Below, piece by piece: positions 26,805 through 36,899 of a stretch of DNA of 64,000 nucleotides; the first letter of the stretch is position 1; each line of letters begins with the position of its first letter. The translations under genes and the position numbers were made by a program. The stretch comes from Verrucomicrobiales bacterium (GTDB taxonomy: Bacteria; Verrucomicrobiota; Verrucomicrobiia; Limisphaerales; UBA9464). The notes below the pieces were generated by a model. That model did not search any database and was not told the origin of the DNA. It worked only from the letters and a program-made list of their open reading frames with translations. Location of the stretch: positions 1 to 64,000 of the forward strand of contig JAIXZE010000311.1 in NCBI GenBank assembly GCA_027489875.1, given 5' to 3'.

Positions 26805-27368
26805 TCAGGCCCCGGCGTTCTCGATGAAGGCATAGCACAGCAGGTGAAGAATGTGCATCTGAACATCTTCGACCCGGCCATAGTGCGTGTCGCCGACCAC
26901 CACCACCTGCTCTGCCAACTCGGCCATCCGTCCCCGTTTGCCACCCACCAGTGCGATGGTCCGCAGGTCATTGGCCTTCGCCCACTCATGCGCTTTCACA
27001 AGATTCGGGGAGTTTCCGCTGACGCTTACCCCAATGAACACGTCACCGGCCCGCCCGTAGTTCATCAACTGCTTCACGTAGACGTCGTCGTAGGAATAGT
27101 CATTGCCCAGGGCCGTGATCCAGGCGGTGTTGTCCGTCAACGAAAGCACACGGAAACGACGCGCCAGCTTGTCGGAGGCCCCCTTTCCGAGATCCACGGC
27201 AAAGTGAGACGCATTCGACGCGCTGCCACCGTTGCCGGCGATGAAGATCTGCCGATCCGACGCATGCGCCTCCTTCAAGGTCTCGACCAAACCCACGAGC
27301 TGGGCCGGGTTCAGGCTGTCCACCGCCCGCTTCTGCGCTTCAAGATATGCTTCGATCCATTGCTTCAT
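26805..27368 (-). CDS. gmhA: SIS-domain phosphoheptose isomerase-like protein
   Basis: This 187-residue single SIS domain has the GmhA pattern: FIAGNGGSASNASHFAVDL, LTDNTAWITALGNDYSYDDVY, VSVSGNSPNLVKA and VEDVQMHILHLLCYAF. GmhA converts sedoheptulose-7-phosphate to heptose-7-phosphate for LPS core or S-layer glycan synthesis. Length and motifs fit well. A related SIS isomerase such as DiaA cannot be excluded without alignment, because no other heptose gene is next to it. The stop lies 26 bases before uvrC. The start MKQWIEAYL was chosen as the family-like N-terminus. Confidence 0.82.
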   Translation of the reverse strand: MKQWIEAYLEAQKRAVDSLNPAQLVGLVETLKEAHASDRQIFIAGNGGSASNASHFAVDLGKGASDKLARRFRVLSLTDNTAWITALGNDYSYDDVYVKQLMNYGRAGDVFIGVSVSGNSPNLVKAHEWAKANDLRTIALVGGKRGRMAELAEQVVVVGDTHYGRVEDVQMHILHLLCYAFIENAGA

Positions 27369-28228
27369 GCCCACAGCCTGCCGCATTCCATCGATCGAGG
27401 TCGAGCCCGCCGAAACGAGCCATGAAGACCGCTCCCATTTTTCGAGAGGGGCATCCCACACCGCCTACGGTCGGCTTGTCGCGATTCCAAAACCCCGAAA
27501 AGGCGCAGCCACGCCCCCCGGGCAGGCCACGGAACGCGTCGAAATCCCGCCGTTCAGGCCAGAGATCAGGTCATTTTGCTGTCCTAATATTCCCTACAGA
27601 TCGCCAATTGTGTCATGTCACGAAATCCGTGAATTCTCAAAAAGCCCAATAAATTCACACATTTCATGTCAGCAAAGCAGCCCCTCTAGGAGAGTTTGAA
27701 CAAAGGTTGGAATTTATACTTGTTGAGAAATCCCATGCCCGGGAACAACTTGGCCCTGCTGTGCAAGCTAGGGACTGGTTCCGGACAGGGGTGTCCGGGG
27801 CGCCGGTACCCCGGCGTCTATTCAAGGAGAGTCGCAGTACATTCAGTGAAGCAGGAGGGAATCGCGGAACCCCCATCGACCGCGCCCCTCAAGAGGATCC
27901 TTCCGGGATCCGCGCCTTGAAGGCGGGCATCCCCACCAACGAGGACATCAGTTCCCGGACCCATCGGAGTCCCACGTCGGCAACTTCGCCCACGACCGCT
28001 TCCACGTTTCCCATCCGATCTGATTCCGCACCGGACGCACCATGCCGTCCGGATCCCATGGCTGTCCCGTCGCAGGGCATCCAAACCCATCACGGCCGTT
28101 GCACCGGCCGGTCCCAATCACAACGGGGATTTCCCCTCCCCGCCCTACACACCGACCTCATGGTTTGCTGGTCCGCCTTCCCCGGCGGAGTTTCCCGTCC
28201 GATCTGGCATCTCAACCCCATCATCCCC
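27369..28228. other. Long gene-free divergent region with an AT-rich island
   Basis: About 860 bases separate gmhA (minus) from the secreted protein at 28229 (plus). A stretch at ~27585-27725 is clearly AT-richer than its surroundings and has an inverted repeat, gtgaatt at 27629-27635 and aattcac at 27652-27658. The rest is GC-rich with no convincing frame on either strand. Promoters for both flanking genes are expected here. I see no match to tmRNA, RNase P RNA or SRP RNA core sequences. Confidence 0.5.
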
Positions 28229-28828
28229 ATGAATGCCCGTCGTGTTCTTCCCATTGGCTGGCTGGCCCGTTTGGCCACAATTCTTGTCCTCCTGTTCTGG
28301 GTCGCAACCCGAGCAGAAGCCGGTCGTCCCCAGGCTGAAAACATCATCTTTGGATCCATCTGGGCCAACGGCCGGCCGGTAACGACCACCAACCTCGTCA
28401 TCGAAGCGCGTCGCGGAGACGTGGGACCGGTGGTGGCCCGCTATCGACTCGGTGATGACCCCGGTGCTGGAGACCTGTTTTTCCTCAAGATCCAACGGGA
28501 GACGGCTCCCGCCCTGTCACCGGTCAGTGTGGACTCCAGCGAACCACTCACACTGGTCGTCACCGTCGCCGGCAAGCGTTCCTTCCTGTCCCGTGTACAA
28601 CTGCCTTCGCCCGGTCGATGCGTCCGTGTCGACTTCGGGCGCCAAGCCGAAGGATCCATGGTGACCCTGGTCGCGTTGCCGCCCGCGAACATCCCCGCGC
28701 CCACGGTGCCTCCGACGCCAGCATCCACACCCAGGCGGGGACGCAGCACCGAGGAAACACCGACTCACCCCACCGCTCTGGCCTCGACCGTGATGCCCTT
28801 GGTTGGCCGTCGGTGGGTCCTTCGCTGA
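28229..28828 (+). CDS. Secreted protein of unknown function
   Basis: The 199-residue protein has a long signal peptide (WLARLATILVLLFWVATRAEA). The mature part starts with ENIIFGSIWANGRPVTTTN and LVIEARRGDVGPVVARYRLGDD, which looks like a small beta-sandwich. It ends in a proline/threonine-rich tail (PAPTVPPTPASTPRRG). I do not recognise the family. The start was chosen for the signal peptide; the frame is open upstream for 174 more codons, but that part has no protein-like character. It converges on the next gene, with only 47 bases between the two stops. Confidence 0.65.
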   Translation: MNARRVLPIGWLARLATILVLLFWVATRAEAGRPQAENIIFGSIWANGRPVTTTNLVIEARRGDVGPVVARYRLGDDPGAGDLFFLKIQRETAPALSPVSVDSSEPLTLVVTVAGKRSFLSRVQLPSPGRCVRVDFGRQAEGSMVTLVALPPANIPAPTVPPTPASTPRRGRSTEETPTHPTALASTVMPLVGRRWVLR

Positions 28829-28875
28829 GCCTTTTGTCCGTCGGTGGCGATCGAAGGATCGAACGGTCACCAGGC

Positions 28876-29598
28876 CTATTTTGATTCCAACTCCGCCTTG
28901 GCTTCTTCGGATCCGGAACGGGCGGCTGCCTCAAGCCAGACACGGGCAACGGCGGGATTGGCCTCCACGCCCTGCCCCGCCGAATAACGCCGGGCCAGAG
29001 CCAACTGGGCCGAAGGGGAGCCGTTCGCCGCCTGCTCCTTTTGGAAAGCAAGGAGTCGTTCCTCGACCAATGCCGGATCAACCGGTGCCGCATGAGGGAT
29101 GATGGACGGGCGCGCCATCGCCGAGGATGTCATTCGGGCTGCCGAAGCATCCATGGCAGCAGAAGACTCTGCCTGGGGAAGGCTTCCTGCGGATGCCACC
29201 TGTGCGCCAGATACCGCACGGGTGCTGCCAAGGCCTCCGAACGTCCGACCGCCAGTGGCTGCTCCGCCCTGCGCGCCACCACCTCCTGCCGCATTCCCGT
29301 TGAGAAGATGGGGCATGAACATGCCCGCCGCCCCGACCCAGTTGGGATTCACCATCGCCCCGCCGCCACCTCCACCACCGCCAACTCCGCCCAGACCCCC
29401 AACAGGGCCGGCCATGAGCATGGGGCGCGTCACGCCCGGGATTCCCAACGTATGGGCGGCCACGTAGGGGATTGTGAAAATCCCGCCCTGTCCTCCCTGC
29501 ACACCGGACAATCCCGAAGCGGGTGCCTGGGCGAAGACGGACAGTGGCAGCGAAAGGAAGGCGACCCACTGAGCGTACTTACCAATTCTTGGTGACAT
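28876..29598 (-). CDS. Secreted glycine-rich protein with Sel1-like repeats
   Basis: The 240-residue protein has a signal peptide (WVAFLSLPLSVFAQ), a middle part very rich in glycine including a run of eight (~residues 68-120), and a C-terminal Sel1/TPR-like motif (PSAQLALARRYSAGQGVEANP and ARVWLEAAARSGSEEAKAELE). Sel1 repeats mediate protein contacts. The function is unknown. It lies 49 bases downstream of frr on the same strand, so it may be read from the same transcript. Confidence 0.7.
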   Translation of the reverse strand: MSPRIGKYAQWVAFLSLPLSVFAQAPASGLSGVQGGQGGIFTIPYVAAHTLGIPGVTRPMLMAGPVGGLGGVGGGGGGGGAMVNPNWVGAAGMFMPHLLNGNAAGGGGAQGGAATGGRTFGGLGSTRAVSGAQVASAGSLPQAESSAAMDASAARMTSSAMARPSIIPHAAPVDPALVEERLLAFQKEQAANGSPSAQLALARRYSAGQGVEANPAVARVWLEAAARSGSEEAKAELESK

Positions 29599-29647
29599 GA
29601 TGGACTCCTACGCCCGTCGACCGGATCTGCCAAGCCCCCCTCCCCCC

Positions 29648-30208
29648 TCAGACTGTCAGGATTTCCTTTTCCTTGTGCGCGACGTGGTCATCCACGCGCT
29701 TGATGTATTGATCCGTGAGCTTCTGGACCTCGGTTTCCGCATCCTTGATGTCGTCCTCGGAAACGCCCGCCGCCCCCTTGAGCTTCTTGAGGGCTTCGAT
29801 CGCATGCCGACGCTCGTTCCGGACCGCCACACGCCCATCCTCGGCCATGCGCTTGATCAACTTCACGAATTCCTGCCGTCGTTCGTTCGACAATTCAGGA
29901 AGGATCACCCGGATGAACCGGCCTTGCGTGGCCGGATTCAATCCCAGACCGGACTGCTGGATCGCCTTCTCGACCGCCTTCATCGTGCTCTGGTCAAAGG
30001 GTTGGACCATCAGCATGCGCGGTTCGGGCACCGAGATCGTGGCCAACTCCTTGAGGCGCATGTTCGAGCCGTAGGCTTCCACCTGGACGTTCTCGATCAG
30101 GCTGGGAGAGGCCTTTCCGGTACGCACCCCCGAGAACTCGTGGACCACGTGGTCCTCGGTCTTCAGCATCTTCTCCTCGGTTTCGAGCAGGATTTCGTCA
30201 ATCGACAT
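29648..30208 (-). CDS. frr: Ribosome recycling factor
   Basis: This 186-residue cytoplasmic protein is full length for RRF. It shows the family landmarks HEFSGVRTGKASPSLIENVQVEAYG near the N-terminus, LKELATISVPEPRMLMVQPFD, and LPELSNERRQEFVKLIKRMAEDGRVAVRNERR in the hinge and helix region. It releases ribosomes from mRNA after termination together with EF-G. It follows pyrH by 66 bases, the usual pyrH-frr order. The normally preceding rpsB and tsf are not upstream here. Confidence 0.97.
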   Translation of the reverse strand: MSIDEILLETEEKMLKTEDHVVHEFSGVRTGKASPSLIENVQVEAYGSNMRLKELATISVPEPRMLMVQPFDQSTMKAVEKAIQQSGLGLNPATQGRFIRVILPELSNERRQEFVKLIKRMAEDGRVAVRNERRHAIEALKKLKGAAGVSEDDIKDAETEVQKLTDQYIKRVDDHVAHKEKEILTV

Positions 30209-30274
30209 GGCAGGTATCAGGTTGTGGAAAGTTGGTTTTCAGGGCTGTGTGGCCGGTCGGCTCTGCGTTAGCAG

Positions 30275-31012
30275 TCAGGTGGTGACCAACGTCCCCACCG
30301 TTTCGCCCAGAACCACGCGGCGCAGGTTGTGCTCCGCGAAGAAATCAAACACCACGATGGGCATCTTGTTGTCCATGCACAGGGCGAAGGCCGCGGCGTC
30401 CATGACCTTCAACTGCTTCTCCAAGGCCTCGCGATAGGACACCTGCTCGTAGCGGACCGCATCCTTGTGCTTCTTCGGATCCTTGTTGTAGATGCCGTCC
30501 ACCTTGGTCGCCTTGAGGATGACCTCCGCCCCCATCTCGTTCGCGCGGAGCGCTGCCGCGGTATCCGTGGAGAAATACGGATTTCCAGTGCCCGCTCCGA
30601 AGATCACGACCCGCCCCTTTTCGAGGTGCCGGACAGCGCGGCGCCGGATGAAGGGCTCCGCAATCTGAGCCATGGTGATCGCACTCTGAACCCGGGTGGG
30701 AACGCCCTGCTTCTCCAACGCGTCCTGCAATGCCAACGCGTTGATCACGGTGGCCAGCATGCCCATGTAATCTCCCGTCGCTCGTTCAATGCCGCGCTCG
30801 CTACCGGCAAGACCGCGGAAGATGTTCCCGCCGCCCACCACCACCACTACTTCGGTACCCAACTCCCGTACCTCGGCAACCTGTCTCGCCATGTCATGCA
30901 CGGCTTCAGGTGATATGCCATTGCCTTCCTTGCCGCCCAGCGCTTCACCGCTGAGCTTGAGGAGGATTCGACGATACTTCGGTGCAGGGGACTTGGGGGT
31001 GCGCGACTTCAT
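30275..31012 (-). CDS. pyrH: UMP kinase
   Basis: This 245-residue amino-acid-kinase-fold protein has the bacterial UMP kinase motifs: [63 protein letters not shown] and [11 protein letters not shown]. It phosphorylates UMP to UDP as a cytoplasmic hexamer and is usually controlled by GTP and UTP. The stop is 66 bases before frr. It is preceded on the same strand by the S9 peptidase gene (gap 54 bases). Confidence 0.97.
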   Translation of the reverse strand: MKSRTPKSPAPKYRRILLKLSGEALGGKEGNGISPEAVHDMARQVAEVRELGTEVVVVVGGGNIFRGLAGSERGIERATGDYMGMLATVINALALQDALEKQGVPTRVQSAITMAQIAEPFIRRRAVRHLEKGRVVIFGAGTGNPYFSTDTAAALRANEMGAEVILKATKVDGIYNKDPKKHKDAVRYEQVSYREALEKQLKVMDAAAFALCMDNKMPIVVFDFFAEHNLRRVVLGETVGTLVTT

Positions 31013-31066
31013 CGTGTACCCAATGAATACCAGTCATGGCGGATGGGCGTCAACGCAGCGACCGGC

Positions 31067-33361
31067 TCACCGTGGACCGGGAGGCAGTTTCTCCTTCAGG
31101 AAGGAGGTCATCAGAGCCCGAAGGTGGATCGTCGTCCCTGCGCCTTCGCTGATGCTGTGTGAGCGGTTCGGGTAAGCCATCAGCTGAAAGGGCTTCTCGT
31201 GCCGGATCAGTTCGTCCACCAGCGCCTCCGCCCCCTGATAGTGGCAGTTGTCGTCGCCGGTGCCGTGGATCAGCAACAAGTCCCCCTTGAGTTGATGGGC
31301 GAAGTGGATCGGAGAGCCGTTGCGGAACCCGTCCACGTTGTCCGCCGGCAACCCCATGTAACGCTCCTGATAGATCGTGTCGTAAAAGCGCTGGTTGGGG
31401 ACCGAGGCGATCGAAATCCCGGCCCGGTACAACTCCGGATACTTGAAAAGGGCATTCAGGGTCATCGAACCACCCCCGCTCCATCCCCAGACACCGATCC
31501 GCTCGGGATCCACCGAAGGCTGGCTGGCCAGAACCGCACGCACCGCACCCGCCTGTTCGGTCGGAGCGAGGATTCCTACCTGGCGATAGATCACCTTCTG
31601 CCACGCCCGACCTCGGGGAGCACTCGTCCCCCGATTGTCGAAACTCATCACGATGTACCCCTGCTGCGCCAACATGGCGTGCCAAAGGTGGGACTTGCCA
31701 CCCCACGAATCCGTGACCGTCGATCCTGCAGGCTCGCCATACACGTAAACCAGCAACGGATACTTCTTCGCCGGATCGAAGTCCGGGGGCCGGACGGCCC
31801 AGGCGTCGATCTTGACCCCGTTCGTCAGGGTCACCTGGAAGAACTCCGTCTTCGGCTGGGCCAGCGCCGCCAACCGATCCTTGAGCTTCTGATTGTCCAC
31901 CAGCACACGGACCACCTTGTGGTCCGGCAGGCTCACCAACTCCGTCACCGGGGCCTCATCAAATCGCGACCGCGTATGGAAGGCATGGGATCCGTCCGGG
32001 GATACCCGATAGGAATGCGTGCCCGGCTGGTCGGCGGGCGTCACCCTCTCAAGGGAGCGTCCATTCGTGCGCACCCGGTAAAGGTAACGCTGGGTGGCAT
32101 TCGTCGGCGAAGCCATGTAGTACACCCAATCCTGGCCAACATCCGCGTGGACCAGGTCAGTCACATCGAACTCGCCGGCAGTGAGGGTCCGAACCTTTCC
32201 GCCCTTCCGCCCAACGGTGTGCAGGTGACGCCATCCATCCCGCTGGCTCCAGAAGAGCAACTGCTTGCCACCATCGAGCCATTTCAGGTTCTGGTGTCCG
32301 TCGACCCACGCCTCATCCCGATCCACGGCCAGTTGCCTCGTGCGTTCCGTCGCAGGATCCGCGAGCAGGATCCGGTTGGTGTTCTGCAGCCGGTTCAATT
32401 GTTGCAGCAGCAACTCTCCCCCGGTTGCAGTCCAATCCAGATCGAAGAGGTAATGATTCCGTGGGTCGCCCGCCACGTCGACCCAGCGGGTCTCTCCCCC
32501 GGTGGCCGCCACCACACCGACACGACAGGCCGAGTTCACCTCCCCCACCTTGGGGTAAGGAATCCACTGCACCTTGGGGTACAACCCGTCCACGTTGTCG
32601 ACCAAGGGCACCTCCCGCAGCCCTTCGGAATCCAACTGCCAGTAGGCAATGCGCGTCCCGTCGGGGCTCCACCGGAAGCCTTCGCGCAACCCAAACTCCT
32701 CCTCGTACACCCAATCGAACGTCCCGTTGATCACCGTCGGCGAGGTCGTCCGGGTCAATGCGGTGATCTCATGGGTCCGGACATCCTCCACGTAGATATT
32801 GCGTTCGCGGACGTAGGCCACCCGCGTGCCGTCCGGAGAAAAACGCGCGAACATGAGGCTCGACGCCGGCGCGTCGCCGCCCAGCTTCCTCAATTCACGC
32901 GCCGTGCGGTCCAGTACCCAGTAATCCCCTCGGCTGTTCGTCCGCCACACCCGCTTGGAACGGGTATAGATCAGAAGTCTCGAACGATCCTTGGACCATT
33001 CATGGCCTTCGACGGAGAGCGGGCCCGACTCGCCCTTCGGGATGAAGTCCGCCGCAGGAATCAAGACCTCACGAGTTCCCGTCAGCACGTCATGGCGAAC
33101 GAGGTCCCGACCGCCGGAGGAGTTGGTTGGAGACTCGAACGTCGTGTACCCGCCGCCGCTTTCCAGCCATCGACCGGAAAACGAATCCCCGTTGAATTCC
33201 CCGCCACTGAAAATCCGCTGGAGGGTCAGCGTGGGTGATGCCGCAGCGTTGGTTCCGGCTTCCGCCGCATTTATCTCGCGACCTGCCAAAAGCAGGACGA
33301 GAGCAACACGCACCAACCAATGCCCACAGCCACCCCCAAGCAACGTCGAGATCTGTTTCAT
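31067..33361 (-). CDS. S9-family prolyl oligopeptidase (dipeptidyl peptidase IV type)
   Basis: The 764-residue protein has a signal peptide (WLVRVALVLLLAGREINA), a beta-propeller DPPIV N-terminal domain (with FDWVYEEEFGLREGFRWSPDG, the EE pair that binds the substrate N-terminus in DPPIV) and a C-terminal alpha/beta hydrolase. The catalytic serine is in GWSGGGS (~Ser628), the aspartate in GTGDDN (~702) and the histidine in NRSHSI (~734). It is probably a periplasmic exopeptidase releasing X-Pro dipeptides. The start MKQISTLL was chosen for the signal peptide; an open extension of 108 codons upstream lacks such features. Confidence 0.92.
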   Translation of the reverse strand: MKQISTLLGGGCGHWLVRVALVLLLAGREINAAEAGTNAAASPTLTLQRIFSGGEFNGDSFSGRWLESGGGYTTFESPTNSSGGRDLVRHDVLTGTREVLIPAADFIPKGESGPLSVEGHEWSKDRSRLLIYTRSKRVWRTNSRGDYWVLDRTARELRKLGGDAPASSLMFARFSPDGTRVAYVRERNIYVEDVRTHEITALTRTTSPTVINGTFDWVYEEEFGLREGFRWSPDGTRIAYWQLDSEGLREVPLVDNVDGLYPKVQWIPYPKVGEVNSACRVGVVAATGGETRWVDVAGDPRNHYLFDLDWTATGGELLLQQLNRLQNTNRILLADPATERTRQLAVDRDEAWVDGHQNLKWLDGGKQLLFWSQRDGWRHLHTVGRKGGKVRTLTAGEFDVTDLVHADVGQDWVYYMASPTNATQRYLYRVRTNGRSLERVTPADQPGTHSYRVSPDGSHAFHTRSRFDEAPVTELVSLPDHKVVRVLVDNQKLKDRLAALAQPKTEFFQVTLTNGVKIDAWAVRPPDFDPAKKYPLLVYVYGEPAGSTVTDSWGGKSHLWHAMLAQQGYIVMSFDNRGTSAPRGRAWQKVIYRQVGILAPTEQAGAVRAVLASQPSVDPERIGVWGWSGGGSMTLNALFKYPELYRAGISIASVPNQRFYDTIYQERYMGLPADNVDGFRNGSPIHFAHQLKGDLLLIHGTGDDNCHYQGAEALVDELIRHEKPFQLMAYPNRSHSISEGAGTTIHLRALMTSFLKEKLPPGPR

Positions 33362-33563
33362 GCCAGAATGCCACTGTTCGATGAACCGGGAGTTTCCCCA
33401 GCGCTTCGACCACTCTCCGATCGGCCGCGCAAAACGCCAGCCCGCAGTCATCCGCAGGGCGAAATCCACCCAAGCCCGCTTCATCGCATCCCCTGTTTTT
33501 GATCCGTCCACCCCGCAAATCTCGTTCGCCCAGCACATGGTTCCCGCGTAGTCTTTCTCCATC

Positions 33564-36500
33564 ATGCCGTCTGAGTCGCACCCCCTGCCGTGGATGCTCC
33601 GTTGGATGGCCCGCTTTGGGGCCATTGCCGCGTCCCTTGCAGCTTCGTCGCCTGCGGCTGCCAACGACTTTTTCGAGGCCCGCATCCGGCCGGTCCTCGT
33701 CGAGCATTGTCAGTCCTGTCACGGACCTGAGAAACAGAAGGCTGAGCTCCGCCTCGACTCCCGGGCCTTCCTCCTGAAAGGCGGCGAAAGTGGTCCCGCA
33801 CTCGTTCCGGGAAATCCCGAAACCAGCCTGCTTCTCAAGGCCGTCTCCCACGCGGATCCGGACCTCGCCATGCCACCCAAGAAGCCGCGCCTTCCGGACG
33901 CGGTGATCGCGGACATCACGACATGGATCCGCGACGGGGCCCCATGGCCTGCCACCTCGGCAGACTCCAGCACCACCCCCAGGGAATCTTTCGATCTCGC
34001 TTCCCGCAAATCCCGCCTTCCCTGGATCTGGCAAACCCCACAACGCCACCCTGTCCCCACGATCTCAGGCCCCAAGCCGGCCACTGACGTGGACCACTTC
34101 ATCCGGGCCAAGCTCGATGCAGCACGCCTCCAACCGGCCGCCCCCGTCGACCCCGGCACTTGGCTCCGCCGGGTCCACTTCACCCTCACCGGGCTTCCTC
34201 CGTCCCGTGCGGAACTGCACGCCTTCCTCGCCAATCCCTCGCCAGAACAACGTCGCCAGATCGTTGATCAATTGCTCGCCTCGCCAGCCTACGGCGAACG
34301 CTGGGGCCGCCACTGGCTCGACCTCGTCCGATACGCCGAGAGCCGCGGCCACGAATTCGACTACACCATCGCCAACGCGTGGCAGTACCGCGATTACGTC
34401 GTCCGCGCGCTCAATTCAGACCTTCCCTACGACCGCTTCGTCGCCGAACACGTCGCCGGCGACCTGCTCCCACCCCGAATCAACCCCACCACGGGCGCCA
34501 ACGAATCCGTCCTCGCCACCGGTTGGGCCTTCCTCGGCGAGGAGACGCACAGCCCCGTCGACATCCGGCAGGACGAATGCGAACGGCTCGACAACAAGGT
34601 CGACGTCCTTTCCAAGACCTTCCTTGGCCTGACCGTCTCCTGCGCCCGTTGCCATGACCACAAGTTCGACGCCATCACCCAACGGGATTACTACGCCCTG
34701 AGCGGGTTCATCTCCGCCGCCAGTTACCGTCAGGTGCGCTTCGAGACGATGGTCCAACACGAGCAGGTCGCCGCGGACCTGGACCGGATCCGGCGCACTC
34801 ATGTCCCGAAAGTGGCCGCGCAATGGGCCAACCTCCTCCGCCCGGGCGTCCAACAAACCGCAAGCCAACTCCTCGCGGCCCTCACGCTTCGATCCACCGG
34901 ACAGGTCTCCGCACCCACGCCCTCCGCGTGGACGAACCAACTCGAAGTCGCGGCCGCGGATCCATCCCATCCGCTTCACCTCTTCGCCAAACTCCCCGCG
35001 GACGCCGCAACGGCCGGGCCCGATGCCTTCCCCGGTCTCCTCGCGAAGGCCCAACCTTCGCCTGGCTCCAACACGCTTCCGTCAGGATCCCGCATCATCG
35101 CCGACTTCACGCGGCCCGGAGCCACCCCATGGAAGACCGACGGTCCATCCTTCGGCTCCGCCCCCCTTCCCGCAGGTTCGCTCGTGCTGGACCCCACCAA
35201 CACCAACCAACCGATTTCCATCGCGGCCACCACCGCCGCCTCCCGGGATCCGTTCTGGAACCGGCTTTCCCTCGCTCCGGGCACGGAACCGGATTCCGGG
35301 GGACTCGGTGCCCACCACCGCTCGGGACGCATGCTCCGCACCCCGCGCGTCCCCCTCGAATCCGGCCGCATCCACTACCTCCTCCGCGGCAAGGCCCGCA
35401 TCTATGCCGCGGTGGATGCCCATCTGATGCTCGCCGGTCCGCTCCATGGTCGCCTCGTCACCACCCTCGATGCCGGCCCCAACCCACGCTGGCTTTCGCA
35501 CGACCTGACCCCATACGCCGGGCATCGCGCCCATTTCGAGTTCGGGCCGGAAGGCGACCAACCGCTCGATGTCCTCATGGTCGTGGAGTCGACCGAGACG
35601 CCAACCTTCCATCCAATCCCTCGGTGGAAACCGGAGGGCCGTCCAACGTCCCTCGCCGCGCTCGCCGAAACCTTCCAGCGCGATCTGCTCCAGGCTCTCG
35701 ACGCTCTCGGCCAGAACCAACTCACGCGTTCTCCGGAACTCGCGCCACTCGCCGCCTGGATCCTCCGTCAACCAGCCCTCTTCGGGCATCCGTCCCCGAC
35801 GGCCATCGACACCTTCGTTGCCGCCCGTCAGGACCTCGATGCCCTGGCCAACTCCACGCGATGGACCTCGGCCACCGCCCCCTCGCTCTTCGACGGAACC
35901 GGCACCGATGAACACCTGCTCATCCGCGGCAAGCCCACCCGCCCCGGCAGCCTCGCCCCACGCTCGCTTCCCGCCGCGTTCGGCCTGGAACCCATCCAGG
36001 TTCCAGACTCCTCCGGCCGCCTCGATCTAGCACGGCAACTCATCCACCCAAACAACCCGCTGGTCGCGCGCGTCATCGTCAACCGGGTCTGGCAACACCT
36101 TTTCGGGCGCGGTCTCGTGCCAACGCCCGACAACTTCGGTTACCTCGGCGAACGCCCCACGCACCCCGAACTCCTCGACCACCTCGCCTGGCAATTCATC
36201 CATCAGGATCAATGGTCGTTGAAGCAATTGATCCGCCGCCTCGTCCAGACCGACACGTTTGCCATGGGATCCGCCGCCACAGAACTCGCTGCCGCCGCCG
36301 CTGCTGAGCGCGATCCCGCCAACCTGCTCTGGCACCGGGTCCCTGTACGCCGCCTCGAAGGCGAGATCATCCGCGATTCCATCCTCGCCGTCTCCGGCCG
36401 TCTCAATCCCGCCACCGGCGGCCCGCCGATCCCGATCCACCTGACCTCATTCCACGACGGCCGCGGCCGCCCGGACAGATCCGGCCCGCTCGACGGCGAC

Positions 36501-36899
36501 GGGCGCCGCAGCCTGTATGGATCCGTCCGTCGGAACTTCATGCCTTCGATGCTGGTCGCCTTCGATTTCCCCACGCCCTTCAGCACGATGGGCCGACGGA
36601 ATCGGACCAACGTCCCCGGCCAGTCCCTCGTCCTGCGCAACGATCCCTTCGTTCACGAGCAGGCACACACTTGGGCCACCCGATTCCTCCAAGCCACCGC
36701 CGGGTTACCCGACGACGATCGGATCCGGCAACTCTTCGAGTCCGCGTTTGCCCGTGTCCCGGCAACCGAGGAGTCGGAGTCGTGCCGCGATTCCCTCGCG
36801 GATCTGCGCAAGCTCCACGGCAACGGCAACGAGGTCGACGTGTGGTCCGACTTCTGCCACGCGCTGTTCAACGCCAACGAATTCATCTTCCTTCCATGA
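33564..36899 (+). CDS. Planctomycete-type cytochrome, DUF1549/DUF1553 protein A
   Basis: The 1111-residue secreted protein has a signal peptide, a haem-binding CQSCH (residues 49-53) in a PSCyt1 domain, a DUF1549 domain (~175-400, RVHFTLTGLPPSRAEL, AYGERWGRHWLDLVRYAES) that carries a second CARCH site, a beta-rich insertion (~500-680), and a C-terminal DUF1553 domain (~825-1090, NRVWQHLFGRGLVPTPDNFG). Its stop overlaps the start of the DUF1501 gene by 4 bases (ATGA), the usual pairing. The pair is thought to act in the periplasm on complex substrates with electron transfer, but no activity is proven for the family. Confidence 0.92.
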   Translation: MPSESHPLPWMLRWMARFGAIAASLAASSPAAANDFFEARIRPVLVEHCQSCHGPEKQKAELRLDSRAFLLKGGESGPALVPGNPETSLLLKAVSHADPDLAMPPKKPRLPDAVIADITTWIRDGAPWPATSADSSTTPRESFDLASRKSRLPWIWQTPQRHPVPTISGPKPATDVDHFIRAKLDAARLQPAAPVDPGTWLRRVHFTLTGLPPSRAELHAFLANPSPEQRRQIVDQLLASPAYGERWGRHWLDLVRYAESRGHEFDYTIANAWQYRDYVVRALNSDLPYDRFVAEHVAGDLLPPRINPTTGANESVLATGWAFLGEETHSPVDIRQDECERLDNKVDVLSKTFLGLTVSCARCHDHKFDAITQRDYYALSGFISAASYRQVRFETMVQHEQVAADLDRIRRTHVPKVAAQWANLLRPGVQQTASQLLAALTLRSTGQVSAPTPSAWTNQLEVAAADPSHPLHLFAKLPADAATAGPDAFPGLLAKAQPSPGSNTLPSGSRIIADFTRPGATPWKTDGPSFGSAPLPAGSLVLDPTNTNQPISIAATTAASRDPFWNRLSLAPGTEPDSGGLGAHHRSGRMLRTPRVPLESGRIHYLLRGKARIYAAVDAHLMLAGPLHGRLVTTLDAGPNPRWLSHDLTPYAGHRAHFEFGPEGDQPLDVLMVVESTETPTFHPIPRWKPEGRPTSLAALAETFQRDLLQALDALGQNQLTRSPELAPLAAWILRQPALFGHPSPTAIDTFVAARQDLDALANSTRWTSATAPSLFDGTGTDEHLLIRGKPTRPGSLAPRSLPAAFGLEPIQVPDSSGRLDLARQLIHPNNPLVARVIVNRVWQHLFGRGLVPTPDNFGYLGERPTHPELLDHLAWQFIHQDQWSLKQLIRRLVQTDTFAMGSAATELAAAAAAERDPANLLWHRVPVRRLEGEIIRDSILAVSGRLNPATGGPPIPIHLTSFHDGRGRPDRSGPLDGDGRRSLYGSVRRNFMPSMLVAFDFPTPFSTMGRRNRTNVPGQSLVLRNDPFVHEQAHTWATRFLQATAGLPDDDRIRQLFESAFARVPATEESESCRDSLADLRKLHGNGNEVDVWSDFCHALFNANEFIFLP

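Noticed and set aside
27664-28117. Small minus-strand frames in the gmhA upstream region
   Set aside because: They are short, mutually overlapping, and without a start context or family-like sequence. They were treated as chance frames in GC-rich DNA.
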